Virus record (IMG/VR): IMGVR_UViG_3300042260_000461
Location: 1-56,979 of that record
Length of the DNA stretch: 56,979 nt
Direction: 5' to 3' (one strand)
From: a virus
The stretch's first letter is position 1, and every line of letters starts with the position of its first letter. The notes beneath the pieces were generated by a model. It was given only the letters and a program-made list of their open reading frames with translations, was not told the DNA's origin and searched no databases. Both the position numbers and the translations under genes were made by a program. Shown one piece after another: positions 27,050 to 33,274 of the stretch.

Positions 27050-27709
27050 TTACTCCTTGGCCACAACAGCCTTGGCGGCGGGCTGCTGAATGCCCACCAA
27101 TGCGTTGAACTTGGTCAGGTAGCCACCAGACAGCGCGGCATTACCGGCGTCCGATGCGTCCTTGGCCAGGGCGCGGTGCAGGCAGTAGCACAGCAAGGCC
27201 TCGCGCCACTGGTCGGCCAAACCGATGTTTCCGCTCACCGTGGTGAAGGCGCGGCCATTGCCGGAAGGCGCAGGCACCTCAGCGGGGTACAGCGCAGCCA
27301 CCAGCTGCACCTTGGTACCGGCCTTGGCGGGCGGGTAGGACAGGATGGCTCGCGGGTCTTTCAGGTCGTAGCAGTAATGCTCGATCTCGCTGGCGCTGGC
27401 CATGCCGTACCAGCCAGGCGCGGATGCGTCCAGATCGTCCTGATCCACCTTGCGAACAGCCAGGCGGCGGCCTTCGGTGTTGCGCGGGATGTCGATGAAA
27501 GCGGCGAACTTGGACGGGAGCGTCTGGTCCGGACCCTCGACCAGCGTCAGAGTCTCGGTCGTGGCGGTTTGCTCAGGCCGGTTGATGACGATCACCACCT
27601 GGCCAGCGTTGAGGTAGCGCACCAGGTCAGATGCGGGGTAGCGGATGCCAGCAAGGTCCTGCAAGGCCTCTTGCGCATCCCGGACGATTGACTGAGCGGC
27701 TACGGTCAT
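27050..27709 (-). CDS. Head-tail adaptor (DUF6682-like)
   Basis: 219 residues. The N-terminal helix (VRDAQEALQDLAGIRYPASDLVRYLNAGQ), central beta region with AIDIPRN-like strands, and C-terminal helices (ALLCYCLHRALAKDAS) match the podophage adaptor family that docks onto the portal and receives the nozzle. It follows another adaptor-like gene, as in T7-like and N4-like head-tail modules. The family call is from memory of the pattern. Confidence 0.7.
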   Translation of the reverse strand: MTVAAQSIVRDAQEALQDLAGIRYPASDLVRYLNAGQVVIVINRPEQTATTETLTLVEGPDQTLPSKFAAFIDIPRNTEGRRLAVRKVDQDDLDASAPGWYGMASASEIEHYCYDLKDPRAILSYPPAKAGTKVQLVAALYPAEVPAPSGNGRAFTTVSGNIGLADQWREALLCYCLHRALAKDASDAGNAALSGGYLTKFNALVGIQQPAAKAVVAKE

Positions 27710-27719
27710 GGTTCAGGCC

Positions 27720-28343
27720 TCAGCACCACTTGGGGCGCGCACGTGGGACGTTCTTGGTGTGGCCCCGGTAGACCTGCGTGGAGGCCTCGTTCATGGCCTG
27801 CTCAAACTTCTCATTCGCCACGGCGGCCAACTCGGGGTTGTAAAACGGGGTTTCGGGCGTGAGCATCAATTCAGACTTCGCGCCCTCGGCCAGTGCTTCC
27901 AGGTAGCGGCTGGCCAGTTCATCGGGGATGCCGGTGGCGGTGGCCGATGGGATCAGTACCACCTGCACCTGCACGCGCTCAGATGCGGGCATGCCGCCCG
28001 TCAGCACAAAGGTCTGGAGGTCACGCGAGACCAGGCCCTTGTCCTGATCTGCGCCGAACTGGGCGGGGTCACTGGCGCGGTGGCGAAACGACTGCACCGG
28101 GTAGGGTCTGCCGCCCTGGGTGGCCTGCTCCAAGGCGTACAACTCGCTCTCGGTGGGCAGGTCAAAGTCATACTCGGAGCTTGCGCGGCCCGTGGTGCGC
28201 ACAGGGTCAAGCCACTGCACCCATGCGCGGGTGCGGCGGAAGAACTTGCGCGCAGCGGTGCGCAGCGCCTGAGCAATCAGCGGATTGGGTGCGCCTGGCA
28301 CATGGACCAGGACTTGGGGGTACCAGTAATCCCACTTGGCCAC
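27720..28343 (-). CDS. Head-tail connector protein
   Basis: 207 residues, GTG start at 28343. Trp-rich N-terminus (MAKWDYWYPQVLVHVPGAPN) with a helix bearing RTAARKFFRRT, a beta-rich middle, and C-terminal helices with SRYLEALAEGAKSEL and FEQAMNEAS. This layout is common to head-completion proteins that bind the portal. It lies directly before the DUF6682-like adaptor. No catalytic residues. Confidence 0.6.
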   Translation of the reverse strand: MAKWDYWYPQVLVHVPGAPNPLIAQALRTAARKFFRRTRAWVQWLDPVRTTGRASSEYDFDLPTESELYALEQATQGGRPYPVQSFRHRASDPAQFGADQDKGLVSRDLQTFVLTGGMPASERVQVQVVLIPSATATGIPDELASRYLEALAEGAKSELMLTPETPFYNPELAAVANEKFEQAMNEASTQVYRGHTKNVPRARPKWC

Positions 28344-28355
28344 GGCGCGGACCCC

Positions 28356-28772
28356 TTACTTCTTGGACTTGGGCTTGCCGCCAGCCTTGACGTCAGGCAG
28401 GGGCTTGAGCGGGCTGTTGGCCTCGACCGGCAATGCGGCACCAACTGCGGCCTCGTCTGCGGCTTCGTCGTCTTGCTCGTCGTCGGCATCGTCAGCGGCT
28501 TGGTTGGCATCGTGGCCCTCGCCCTCGCCTTCGCCTTCGCCGGTGTCGTCGCCATCACCCTCGGCGGCCAGGCGCAGTGCAGCGTCAAAGTCCTCGGGGT
28601 TCTCGGGATAGAAATTGCCGGTACCCAGCAAATGGGCCACGGTCGCTTCATCTTCCACTTCGCCAGTCAACACGCCATCGGCGTCAGTGGCGAACTTGTA
28701 GGCCTTGCCATCGAGGCCTTGAACGGTCAGGGTGCCATCACGGCGCGCTGGGATCGAGGTTTGCAGTTTCAT
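28356..28772 (-). CDS. Acidic head-region protein
   Basis: 138 residues from ATG 28772 (GGAG upstream; a TTG four codons earlier is not needed). The first 65 residues form a small folded domain; the next 45 are a run of Asp, Glu and Gly, and the end is basic (GGKPKSKK). The acidic linker and basic tail suggest a flexible binding or head-completion protein. It is the first gene after a strong terminator, yet no late element is visible before it. Confidence 0.55.
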   Translation of the reverse strand: MKLQTSIPARRDGTLTVQGLDGKAYKFATDADGVLTGEVEDEATVAHLLGTGNFYPENPEDFDAALRLAAEGDGDDTGEGEGEGEGHDANQAADDADDEQDDEAADEAAVGAALPVEANSPLKPLPDVKAGGKPKSKK

Positions 28773-28786
28773 TGTGGTCTCCAAAC

Positions 28787-28818
28787 AAAAAAGAGGGGGC
28801 GCAAAGTCGGCCCCCTCT
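28787..28818 (-). terminator. Strong intrinsic terminator after the capsid pair
   Basis: Minus-strand stem AGAGGGGGC / GCCCCCTCT with a 9-nt loop, followed by six T. It would separate the highly expressed capsid and decoration genes from the adaptor genes, or partly attenuate read-through to them. Confidence 0.85.
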
Positions 28819-28872
28819 TACCTTTGGCGCTTGCGCGCCGAAACGTCACCGGCCACTGGTGCCGGATCTGGC

Positions 28873-29319
28873 TCAGGCGGCGCGGTAGAACAGCGTCAAG
28901 CCCACTTCACCAGCGGCCTTGGTGGCAGCGCCAGCGGTGAACTTGATGCCGACCTTGCGGTCGCCAGCGGCGGCGGCAGTGCGCGCCAGTTCCTTGCTCA
29001 TCACAGCCACTTGGCCACCGGCCTGGCAGACGGTCAGGCCGGAGCCCCAAACCACATCCAGATCGGTACCGGCTGCGTTGAGCAAGCCCACCGAGGCAAC
29101 CAGGGTTGCATTGGCGTTGGTGTCCAGGTCGTCGCTGTCCACGTACAGAGCCACGGGCACGGTGCCAGCGGGCAAGATGCCCACAGCGCCGATGTCGTTG
29201 GCGTCCAGGTCAGCGGCCACCAGTTCCAGCGGGTAGCGGGCTGCAACGACTTCGGAGCAGTCGCAGGTGATGGTCGGCTTGCGGCCATCCAGGTAGTCGT
29301 TCGATTTGGTGAAAGACAT
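28873..29319 (-). CDS. Head decoration or capsid-associated protein
   Basis: 148 residues with GGAG before ATG 29319. Beta-rich and compact, with long Ala/Gly/Asp strands and two Cys near the N-terminus (ITCDCSE). It directly follows the major capsid gene and is followed by the strong terminator, the usual place for an abundant head-decoration or minor capsid protein. Domain not identified. Confidence 0.6.
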   Translation of the reverse strand: MSFTKSNDYLDGRKPTITCDCSEVVAARYPLELVAADLDANDIGAVGILPAGTVPVALYVDSDDLDTNANATLVASVGLLNAAGTDLDVVWGSGLTVCQAGGQVAVMSKELARTAAAAGDRKVGIKFTAGAATKAAGEVGLTLFYRAA

Positions 29320-29354
29320 TTGTGTTTCTCCTGTTCAGTTTGCGAATCGCCCGA

Positions 29355-30470
29355 TCAGCGGGCGGCTGCGGCGGTGTCCAGAGAGAACACACCGAAATCT
29401 TGGCTACCGGCCTCGGTATCGAAGCGGACCTTCTTGATACCGAAGATGGCGGAGGTCGTGATGACCACCTTGTCGCCGTTGTCACGGGTTTCCTCGTGCC
29501 AGTCGTAGCGCAGGTTGGTGCCAGGCGAGCCAAAGGCGACCACGGCAGCCTGGGAGCCCAGGAACAGACCGCGAGCGGATTCCACGTTGCCACCTGCGCC
29601 AGCGTTGGCGAAGCGGATGACGTTGCGGTGGCTGTGCAGGATGACGCCGCGATACATGCCCAACGAACCCTTGAACAGGGGCGAGTTGCGGCCTTCGGCG
29701 GCAGCGGCGGCCTTCTGGATGTCCATCCACTGGCCAGTCTGCGTGTTGGCACGCAGATCGTCCTCTTGGAAGGTGTGCATCACGCACACGAAGGTCTCGT
29801 TGCCATCGATCTTGCAGGGCTGCAAAACGGGGATGTTGGTTGCGCCGCCGCCTTGGCTGTCAGCCTTGGTCTTGGCACGGTCAACCAGACGCAGGTCGAA
29901 CTTGTCGGCAGCGTCCAGGTTGTTGAAAGCGGTAGCGTCACCGCCGAACAGGTTGTGGTTGCTGTCCGGGTTGGTCAAACCGTTACCTGCGCGGCCTGCG
30001 TAGTTCAGGGGCAGCAAGAAGTTGGGGTTCACGCCGCGAGCGCCCGACAGGTAGATGAACATCAATTCATCCATCAGGCGAGCCCACCAGCTGGACTGCT
30101 GGCGCTTGGCCTTTTCGCGCAGATCGTGCAGCGTGCGCTTGCGGGTCATGCGACCGCCAGTGTTCACACCGCAACGAGCCTGATCGACGTAGATCTGGTC
30201 GGTGTAGAACTTCTGGCCTTCTTCTTTGCCTTCCAGGATGTCCTCGCCTTCGACGGGGGCCATCTTGAGTTCGGCAAGCAGGTCGTAGCTGATCTGTTCG
30301 CCAGCGTCCGATTCCAGATCGGTCAAGATCTGAACGGGCACTTCGGCCTCAGAGCCACGCGCCATGAAGCGCTGGTTGAAATACGACTTCTGGGAAGTGT
30401 CGTGGGCAAGCAGACCAGCCCAGCGCTTGACTGCCTTGGCGTCATTGACGCCGATGATGGTACGAGCCAT
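29355..30470 (-). CDS. Major capsid protein, N4 gp56-like family
   Basis: 371 residues, strong AAGGAG before ATG 30470. The order is characteristic of N4 gp56-like capsids: LTDLESDAGEQISYDLLAEL, then GGRMTRKRTLHDLREKAKR, WWARLMDELMFIYLSGARG, and near the end VILHSHRNVIRF and GSQAAVVAFG. These are HK97-fold proteins that build the icosahedral head. Scaffold upstream and decoration protein downstream complete the head cassette. A degenerate copy of the late element lies about 85-100 nt before the start. Confidence 0.9.
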   Translation of the reverse strand: MARTIIGVNDAKAVKRWAGLLAHDTSQKSYFNQRFMARGSEAEVPVQILTDLESDAGEQISYDLLAELKMAPVEGEDILEGKEEGQKFYTDQIYVDQARCGVNTGGRMTRKRTLHDLREKAKRQQSSWWARLMDELMFIYLSGARGVNPNFLLPLNYAGRAGNGLTNPDSNHNLFGGDATAFNNLDAADKFDLRLVDRAKTKADSQGGGATNIPVLQPCKIDGNETFVCVMHTFQEDDLRANTQTGQWMDIQKAAAAAEGRNSPLFKGSLGMYRGVILHSHRNVIRFANAGAGGNVESARGLFLGSQAAVVAFGSPGTNLRYDWHEETRDNGDKVVITTSAIFGIKKVRFDTEAGSQDFGVFSLDTAAAAR

Positions 30471-30547
30471 GGAAATACTCCTTCAAGGTTGAACTCAAAG
30501 GGAGCACTTCCTGCGCACCCGAATCACATGGCCGATAGGCCACGTTC

Positions 30548-30745
30548 TTACTCTGTCATGCTTGGCACGCCATCGGCGTCCCTGCACGGCTGCTTTTCGA
30601 TCTTCACATCGCGCGGAGCAGTGACGCGCAGACGCGCCAACTGCCCGCTCTTTTGCACAAGCTCGACCGTGACCACATCCGACAACGCCAGACGTTCGCC
30701 TGGGCGCACGTCGATGATGAGACTCGACAGTCTGGTGTTTGCCAT
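30548..30745 (-). CDS. CsrA-like RNA-binding protein
   Basis: 65 residues from ATG 30745, coupled to the scaffold stop by TGATG with GAGG upstream. It aligns by eye with CsrA/RsmA along nearly its whole core: PGERLALSDVVTVELVQKSGQ and RLRVTAPRDVKIEK, compared with the GExLxIxDxVTV and VxAPxDVxIxR pattern. CsrA dimers bind GGA-containing leaders. Here the basic residue equal to CsrA Arg44 is Lys51, and the first strand lacks the usual Thr-Arg-Arg, so RNA specificity may differ. Its place between scaffold and capsid suggests translational tuning of late genes or of host targets. A structural role of the same fold is an alternative. Confidence 0.65.
   Translation of the reverse strand: MANTRLSSLIIDVRPGERLALSDVVTVELVQKSGQLARLRVTAPRDVKIEKQPCRDADGVPSMTE
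30554..30568 (-). promoter_or_regulatory. Degenerate late element upstream of the capsid gene
   Basis: Minus-strand GTGCCAAGCATGACA matches the late element at 13 of 15 bases. Unlike the other copies it lies in coding sequence, near the 3' end of the CsrA-like gene, so chance resemblance cannot be excluded. Confidence 0.35.
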
Positions 30746-31719
30746 CAGCGGCCTCTTGCCCACTTCTCCCGCTGTGCGGGCGTCATCTTGGCAATGGCCG
30801 ATTCGAGGGCATCACCTTCGAGCGCATCGATGTCGGCAAACTCGCCAGCCACATCGCCAGGGCCATCGCCGCCAGGCACTTGGGCCAGCGTAGCGGGCAT
30901 GGCAGCCACTGGGGGCTTGCGGCCTTCATTGGCAGCCTTGGCAGCGGCAGCGGGGTCGGCCTTGGGTGCAGGGGCCACATCAGCCACGCCGTGCAGCGCC
31001 TTCACGCGCTTGTGTGCCTCGGTCAAGAACCAGTCCATGGGCTTGTCCGAGTTTTCATCACGCGAAGCCAGCACGCGCACAAACTGATCGAGGTCGGCTT
31101 GCTTGGACAGGTCCTTGCGATAGTCGATCCCGCCCTCTTCCTTGGCAGCCGACATCACAAAGCGGTCAACCGTGGATTTCCACTGGTTTTGCGCGGTCTG
31201 CTGGGTCATCTCCTGGGAGATCTCAGCCTTGATGCGGGCTTGGTTCAACTCATCGCGGCGCGTGAGCAGTTCGCCGCGCTGCAACTCGAATTCGTCAAAG
31301 TCGATCTCGCCGGACTTGAACTTGGCCTTGAGGTCGGCTTCCTGGGTGGCCAGGGTCTTGACCTGATCGTCGTAGTCGCTGGGCAGCTTGGCGTCATAAG
31401 TGGCCGTGACCGCACTGGGCGGCATGGCGGGCTCTTCGACTGCTGCTGATGCGGCGGGCTTGGCCGGTGCCGGATCGGTGTTGGTCGTTGCTGCGGCAGC
31501 TGGTGCTGCGGGTTTGTTCTCGGCGGCGGGCGGTGCGTCCTTGCCTTCTACGGGCGGGGCGCTGGGGTCGTCGTCGTCGCCATCATCGTCACCGTCATCG
31601 TCTGCGATGCGGCGCATCGCTTCCAGTTCGGCCTCGCTGTGCTCGGGGTCGTTGATGGCCGCGAGTTCTTCGGGGGTCATGGTGTCCAGGATGTCCTGGT
31701 CAAGAGTTGCAGCACTCAT
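30745..31719 (-). CDS. Scaffold-like head assembly protein
   Basis: 324 residues, very acidic N-terminus (a run of Asp/Glu/Gly near residues 38-55), Ala/Pro-rich linker to about 105, then long charged helices (AKFKSGEIDFDEFELQRGELLTRRDELNQ) and a basic C-terminal helix. This composition and position immediately before the capsid gene fit a scaffolding protein that is ejected or degraded after procapsid assembly. No protease motif is seen. Confidence 0.7.
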   Translation of the reverse strand: MSAATLDQDILDTMTPEELAAINDPEHSEAELEAMRRIADDDGDDDGDDDDPSAPPVEGKDAPPAAENKPAAPAAAATTNTDPAPAKPAASAAVEEPAMPPSAVTATYDAKLPSDYDDQVKTLATQEADLKAKFKSGEIDFDEFELQRGELLTRRDELNQARIKAEISQEMTQQTAQNQWKSTVDRFVMSAAKEEGGIDYRKDLSKQADLDQFVRVLASRDENSDKPMDWFLTEAHKRVKALHGVADVAPAPKADPAAAAKAANEGRKPPVAAMPATLAQVPGGDGPGDVAGEFADIDALEGDALESAIAKMTPAQREKWARGR

Positions 31720-31747
31720 GCGCGCTTCCTTTCGGGGGGTTGAAAAA

Positions 31748-31936
31748 TCAGTCCTGGGTGCCGCCAGCCACCTTGGCGGTTTCCATCATTCGCTTCTTGG
31801 CCATGGCCTGCACCTTGGCGTAGCGCTTGGCGTCCTGCTTGATCGCCTCGGCTTCAATCATGGTGCGCAGGTCAGACTCGACGCGCCACTCTTCATCGGC
31901 CTTGATGAGGACTTCAGCGGTTTTGTTCTTGGCCAT
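31748..31936 (-). CDS. Small charged head-module protein
   Basis: 62 residues from ATG 31936, preceded by AAGGA. Almost entirely helical with alternating Lys and Glu (RVESDLRTMIEAEAIKQDAKRYAKVQAMAKK). First gene after a terminator and a late element, so it opens the scaffold-capsid operon. Possibly a head assembly cofactor; no homologue recognised. Confidence 0.55.
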   Translation of the reverse strand: MAKNKTAEVLIKADEEWRVESDLRTMIEAEAIKQDAKRYAKVQAMAKKRMMETAKVAGGTQD

Positions 31937-31976
31937 GGTGGTTCCTTGTTGGGGGTGTGAATTGATCGGGCAAATC

Positions 31977-31991
31977 TGCCATGCTTGCCAC
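31977..31991 (-). promoter_or_regulatory. Late 15-bp element, copy 3
   Basis: Minus-strand GTGGCAAGCATGGCA placed 5 nt after the terminator at 31996-32029 and 41-55 nt before the next start codon. This terminator-element-gene order is the best evidence that the element marks a promoter. Confidence 0.6.
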
Positions 31992-31995
31992 GCCG

Positions 31996-32029
31996 AAAAA
32001 GAGCCCCGGCGCTTGGGGCAACCGGGGCT
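31996..32029 (-). terminator. Intrinsic terminator after the lysis genes
   Basis: Minus-strand stem AGCCCCGG / CCGGGGCT with a 12-nt loop, followed by CTTTTT. It ends the portal-lysis transcript just before the next late element. Confidence 0.8.
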
Positions 32030-32061
32030 AAGGGCGGCTCGCGCCACCTTGGAGACAACTG

Positions 32062-32556
32062 CTATTGATCGCCATTCAGGGCGCGCTCGGCGGCTTTGTA
32101 TTGGGCTTGGCACTGGGCAAGCTCGGCTCGAATGAGATCGGCTCGGGCAGCTTCCCCGACAAGAAAAGCAGCATCCGGTCGGTAAAGCTGGCCTCCAGTA
32201 CAGCCTTGGGCACTGGGTCCAGGCTGGGCAGGCGCGGCGGCTTGACTAGGGGCATCGGCTGGGCGGTCGGGGCGCTGGCGCAGGCTGTCAAGAGCAGCAT
32301 CACGCTGGCGAGTAAGGCGAGCAATCTCACGGTGTTTCTCCTGTCGGTCTTCGTCTGCCTGGCGCTGGAGGGTTTGTTCACGGGCGCGGGCGCGGGCTTG
32401 TTCGTCGGCATGGGCCATGGCGGTCTTGGCGCGCTCTTGGTCCCACATCTGAGCCACCTCGGCGCGCCCATCACTGCGGCCCACCACGTAGCACTTCCAG
32501 CCACCGGCCAGCATTGCCACGATGGCCAGGATCACGGCAACGATGCGCACGCTCAT
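32062..32556 (-). CDS. Rz: Inner-membrane spanin, Rz-like
   Basis: 164 residues from ATG 32556, overlapping the endolysin stop. One N-terminal membrane segment (about residues 5-22, VAVILAIVAMLAGG) is followed by a long charged coiled coil (ARAREQTLQRQADEDRQEKHREIARLTRQ) and a periplasmic C-terminus. This is the i-spanin layout. With the nested lipoprotein it would bridge inner and outer membranes and fuse them in the last step of lysis. Confidence 0.85.
   Translation of the reverse strand: MSVRIVAVILAIVAMLAGGWKCYVVGRSDGRAEVAQMWDQERAKTAMAHADEQARARAREQTLQRQADEDRQEKHREIARLTRQRDAALDSLRQRPDRPADAPSQAAAPAQPGPSAQGCTGGQLYRPDAAFLVGEAARADLIRAELAQCQAQYKAAERALNGDQ
32076..32330 (-). CDS. Rz1: Outer-membrane spanin lipoprotein, Rz1-like, nested in Rz
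   Basis: 84 residues in another frame within Rz, from GTG 32330 with GGAG upstream. Signal sequence of about 16 residues ends in the lipobox LLTAC (Cys17), followed by a Pro-rich mature part (PMPLVKPPRLPSLDPVPK), as expected of an o-spanin. Almost fully embedded in Rz, ending 14 nt before it, like lambda Rz1. An upstream in-frame ATG would hide the signal peptide and was rejected. Confidence 0.85.
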   Translation of the reverse strand: MRLLALLASVMLLLTACASAPTAQPMPLVKPPRLPSLDPVPKAVLEASFTDRMLLFLSGKLPEPISFEPSLPSAKPNTKPPSAP

Positions 32557-33023
32557 GGCCTGGCACCCTCGCCCATGCACTGGGAAAACTCGGACTGGCG
32601 GCGGATGGTCAGGCCGCGCACGGGCTGGCCCTTGAATCGGTCCCAGCGCAGGATCTGGCGGCAGGCGTCCTCGTACTGTTCCTGGTTGAGCAGTCGCACC
32701 AGCGTGGAGGTGCAAAAGAGCGAAGAGCCGATGTTGTAGGCCAGGCTCACATAGGCGTCATATTCGTGCTGGTGCAGGGGCACGCGCACGCACTGGCGTA
32801 TCGCGCCCTCGAACTTCTGCACATCGGACAGCTTGCGTGCCAGGGCCTGGGGCGGCGTGGTCCGGTCGCCCATCTTCACGCCATCGGTTGTGCCAAAGCC
32901 AAGCGTGGGCACATCGCCCGGTACCGGAATGATGGCCTGATCGGTGTAGCCTTCCTTGAGCGCAATGCCCACCAGGGCGGCAGCACTCAGGGCCAGGCTG
33001 GCAATGACCGTGCGCTTGGACAT
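32553..33023 (-). CDS. GH24 endolysin with signal-anchor N-terminus
   Basis: 156 residues from ATG 33023 (TGATG coupling to the holin). The N-terminal stretch VIASLALSAAALVGIAL is a weakly hydrophobic, Ala/Gly-rich anchor typical of SAR endolysins, which are secreted by the host and released from the membrane at lysis. The catalytic part has Glu24 (KEGYTD) and GDVPTLGFGTTDGV as in T4-type muramidases. Two later Cys (QCVRVP, FCTSTL) could be involved in disulfide control. It cleaves peptidoglycan glycan strands. Confidence 0.85.
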   Translation of the reverse strand: MSKRTVIASLALSAAALVGIALKEGYTDQAIIPVPGDVPTLGFGTTDGVKMGDRTTPPQALARKLSDVQKFEGAIRQCVRVPLHQHEYDAYVSLAYNIGSSLFCTSTLVRLLNQEQYEDACRQILRWDRFKGQPVRGLTIRRQSEFSQCMGEGARP

Positions 33024-33274
33024 CACTCGTACAGCCCCATGCGCCGGTCATGCTCGGCCTGCTGGCGCTTGTCCTCTTTGTGCCGGTAGTACCAGTTCAC
33101 AAAGAAACCGCCGACAGCCACAAGCAGGCCGATCAGGATGGTGAATTCACTCGATAGCACCCAGCCCATGACGCTGGTGCCCGCGCCCGTGTACGTCGCC
33201 TTGCTGGCTGCGGCGCTGATCGTGGCTTCAAGTGTTGGTTCCTGCATTGGTCTTTCCTGCTTGATTGAGTTCAT
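33023..33274 (-). CDS. Holin or pinholin candidate with two possible starts
   Basis: 83 residues (from ATG 33274) or 74 (from ATG 33247). One clear membrane segment (FTILIGLLVAVGGFFVNWYY) plus a weaker upstream Ala/Gly segment, then a charged C-terminal tail (RHKEDKRQQAEHDRR). Both starts have a ribosome site (GAGG and AGGA). The nine extra residues add Lys and Arg, as in lambda S107/S105 and P21 S71/S68, where the longer form delays lysis. It precedes the SAR endolysin, which pairs naturally with a pinholin. Overlaps the portal 3' end. Confidence 0.75.
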   Translation of the reverse strand: MNSIKQERPMQEPTLEATISAAASKATYTGAGTSVMGWVLSSEFTILIGLLVAVGGFFVNWYYRHKEDKRQQAEHDRRMGLYE

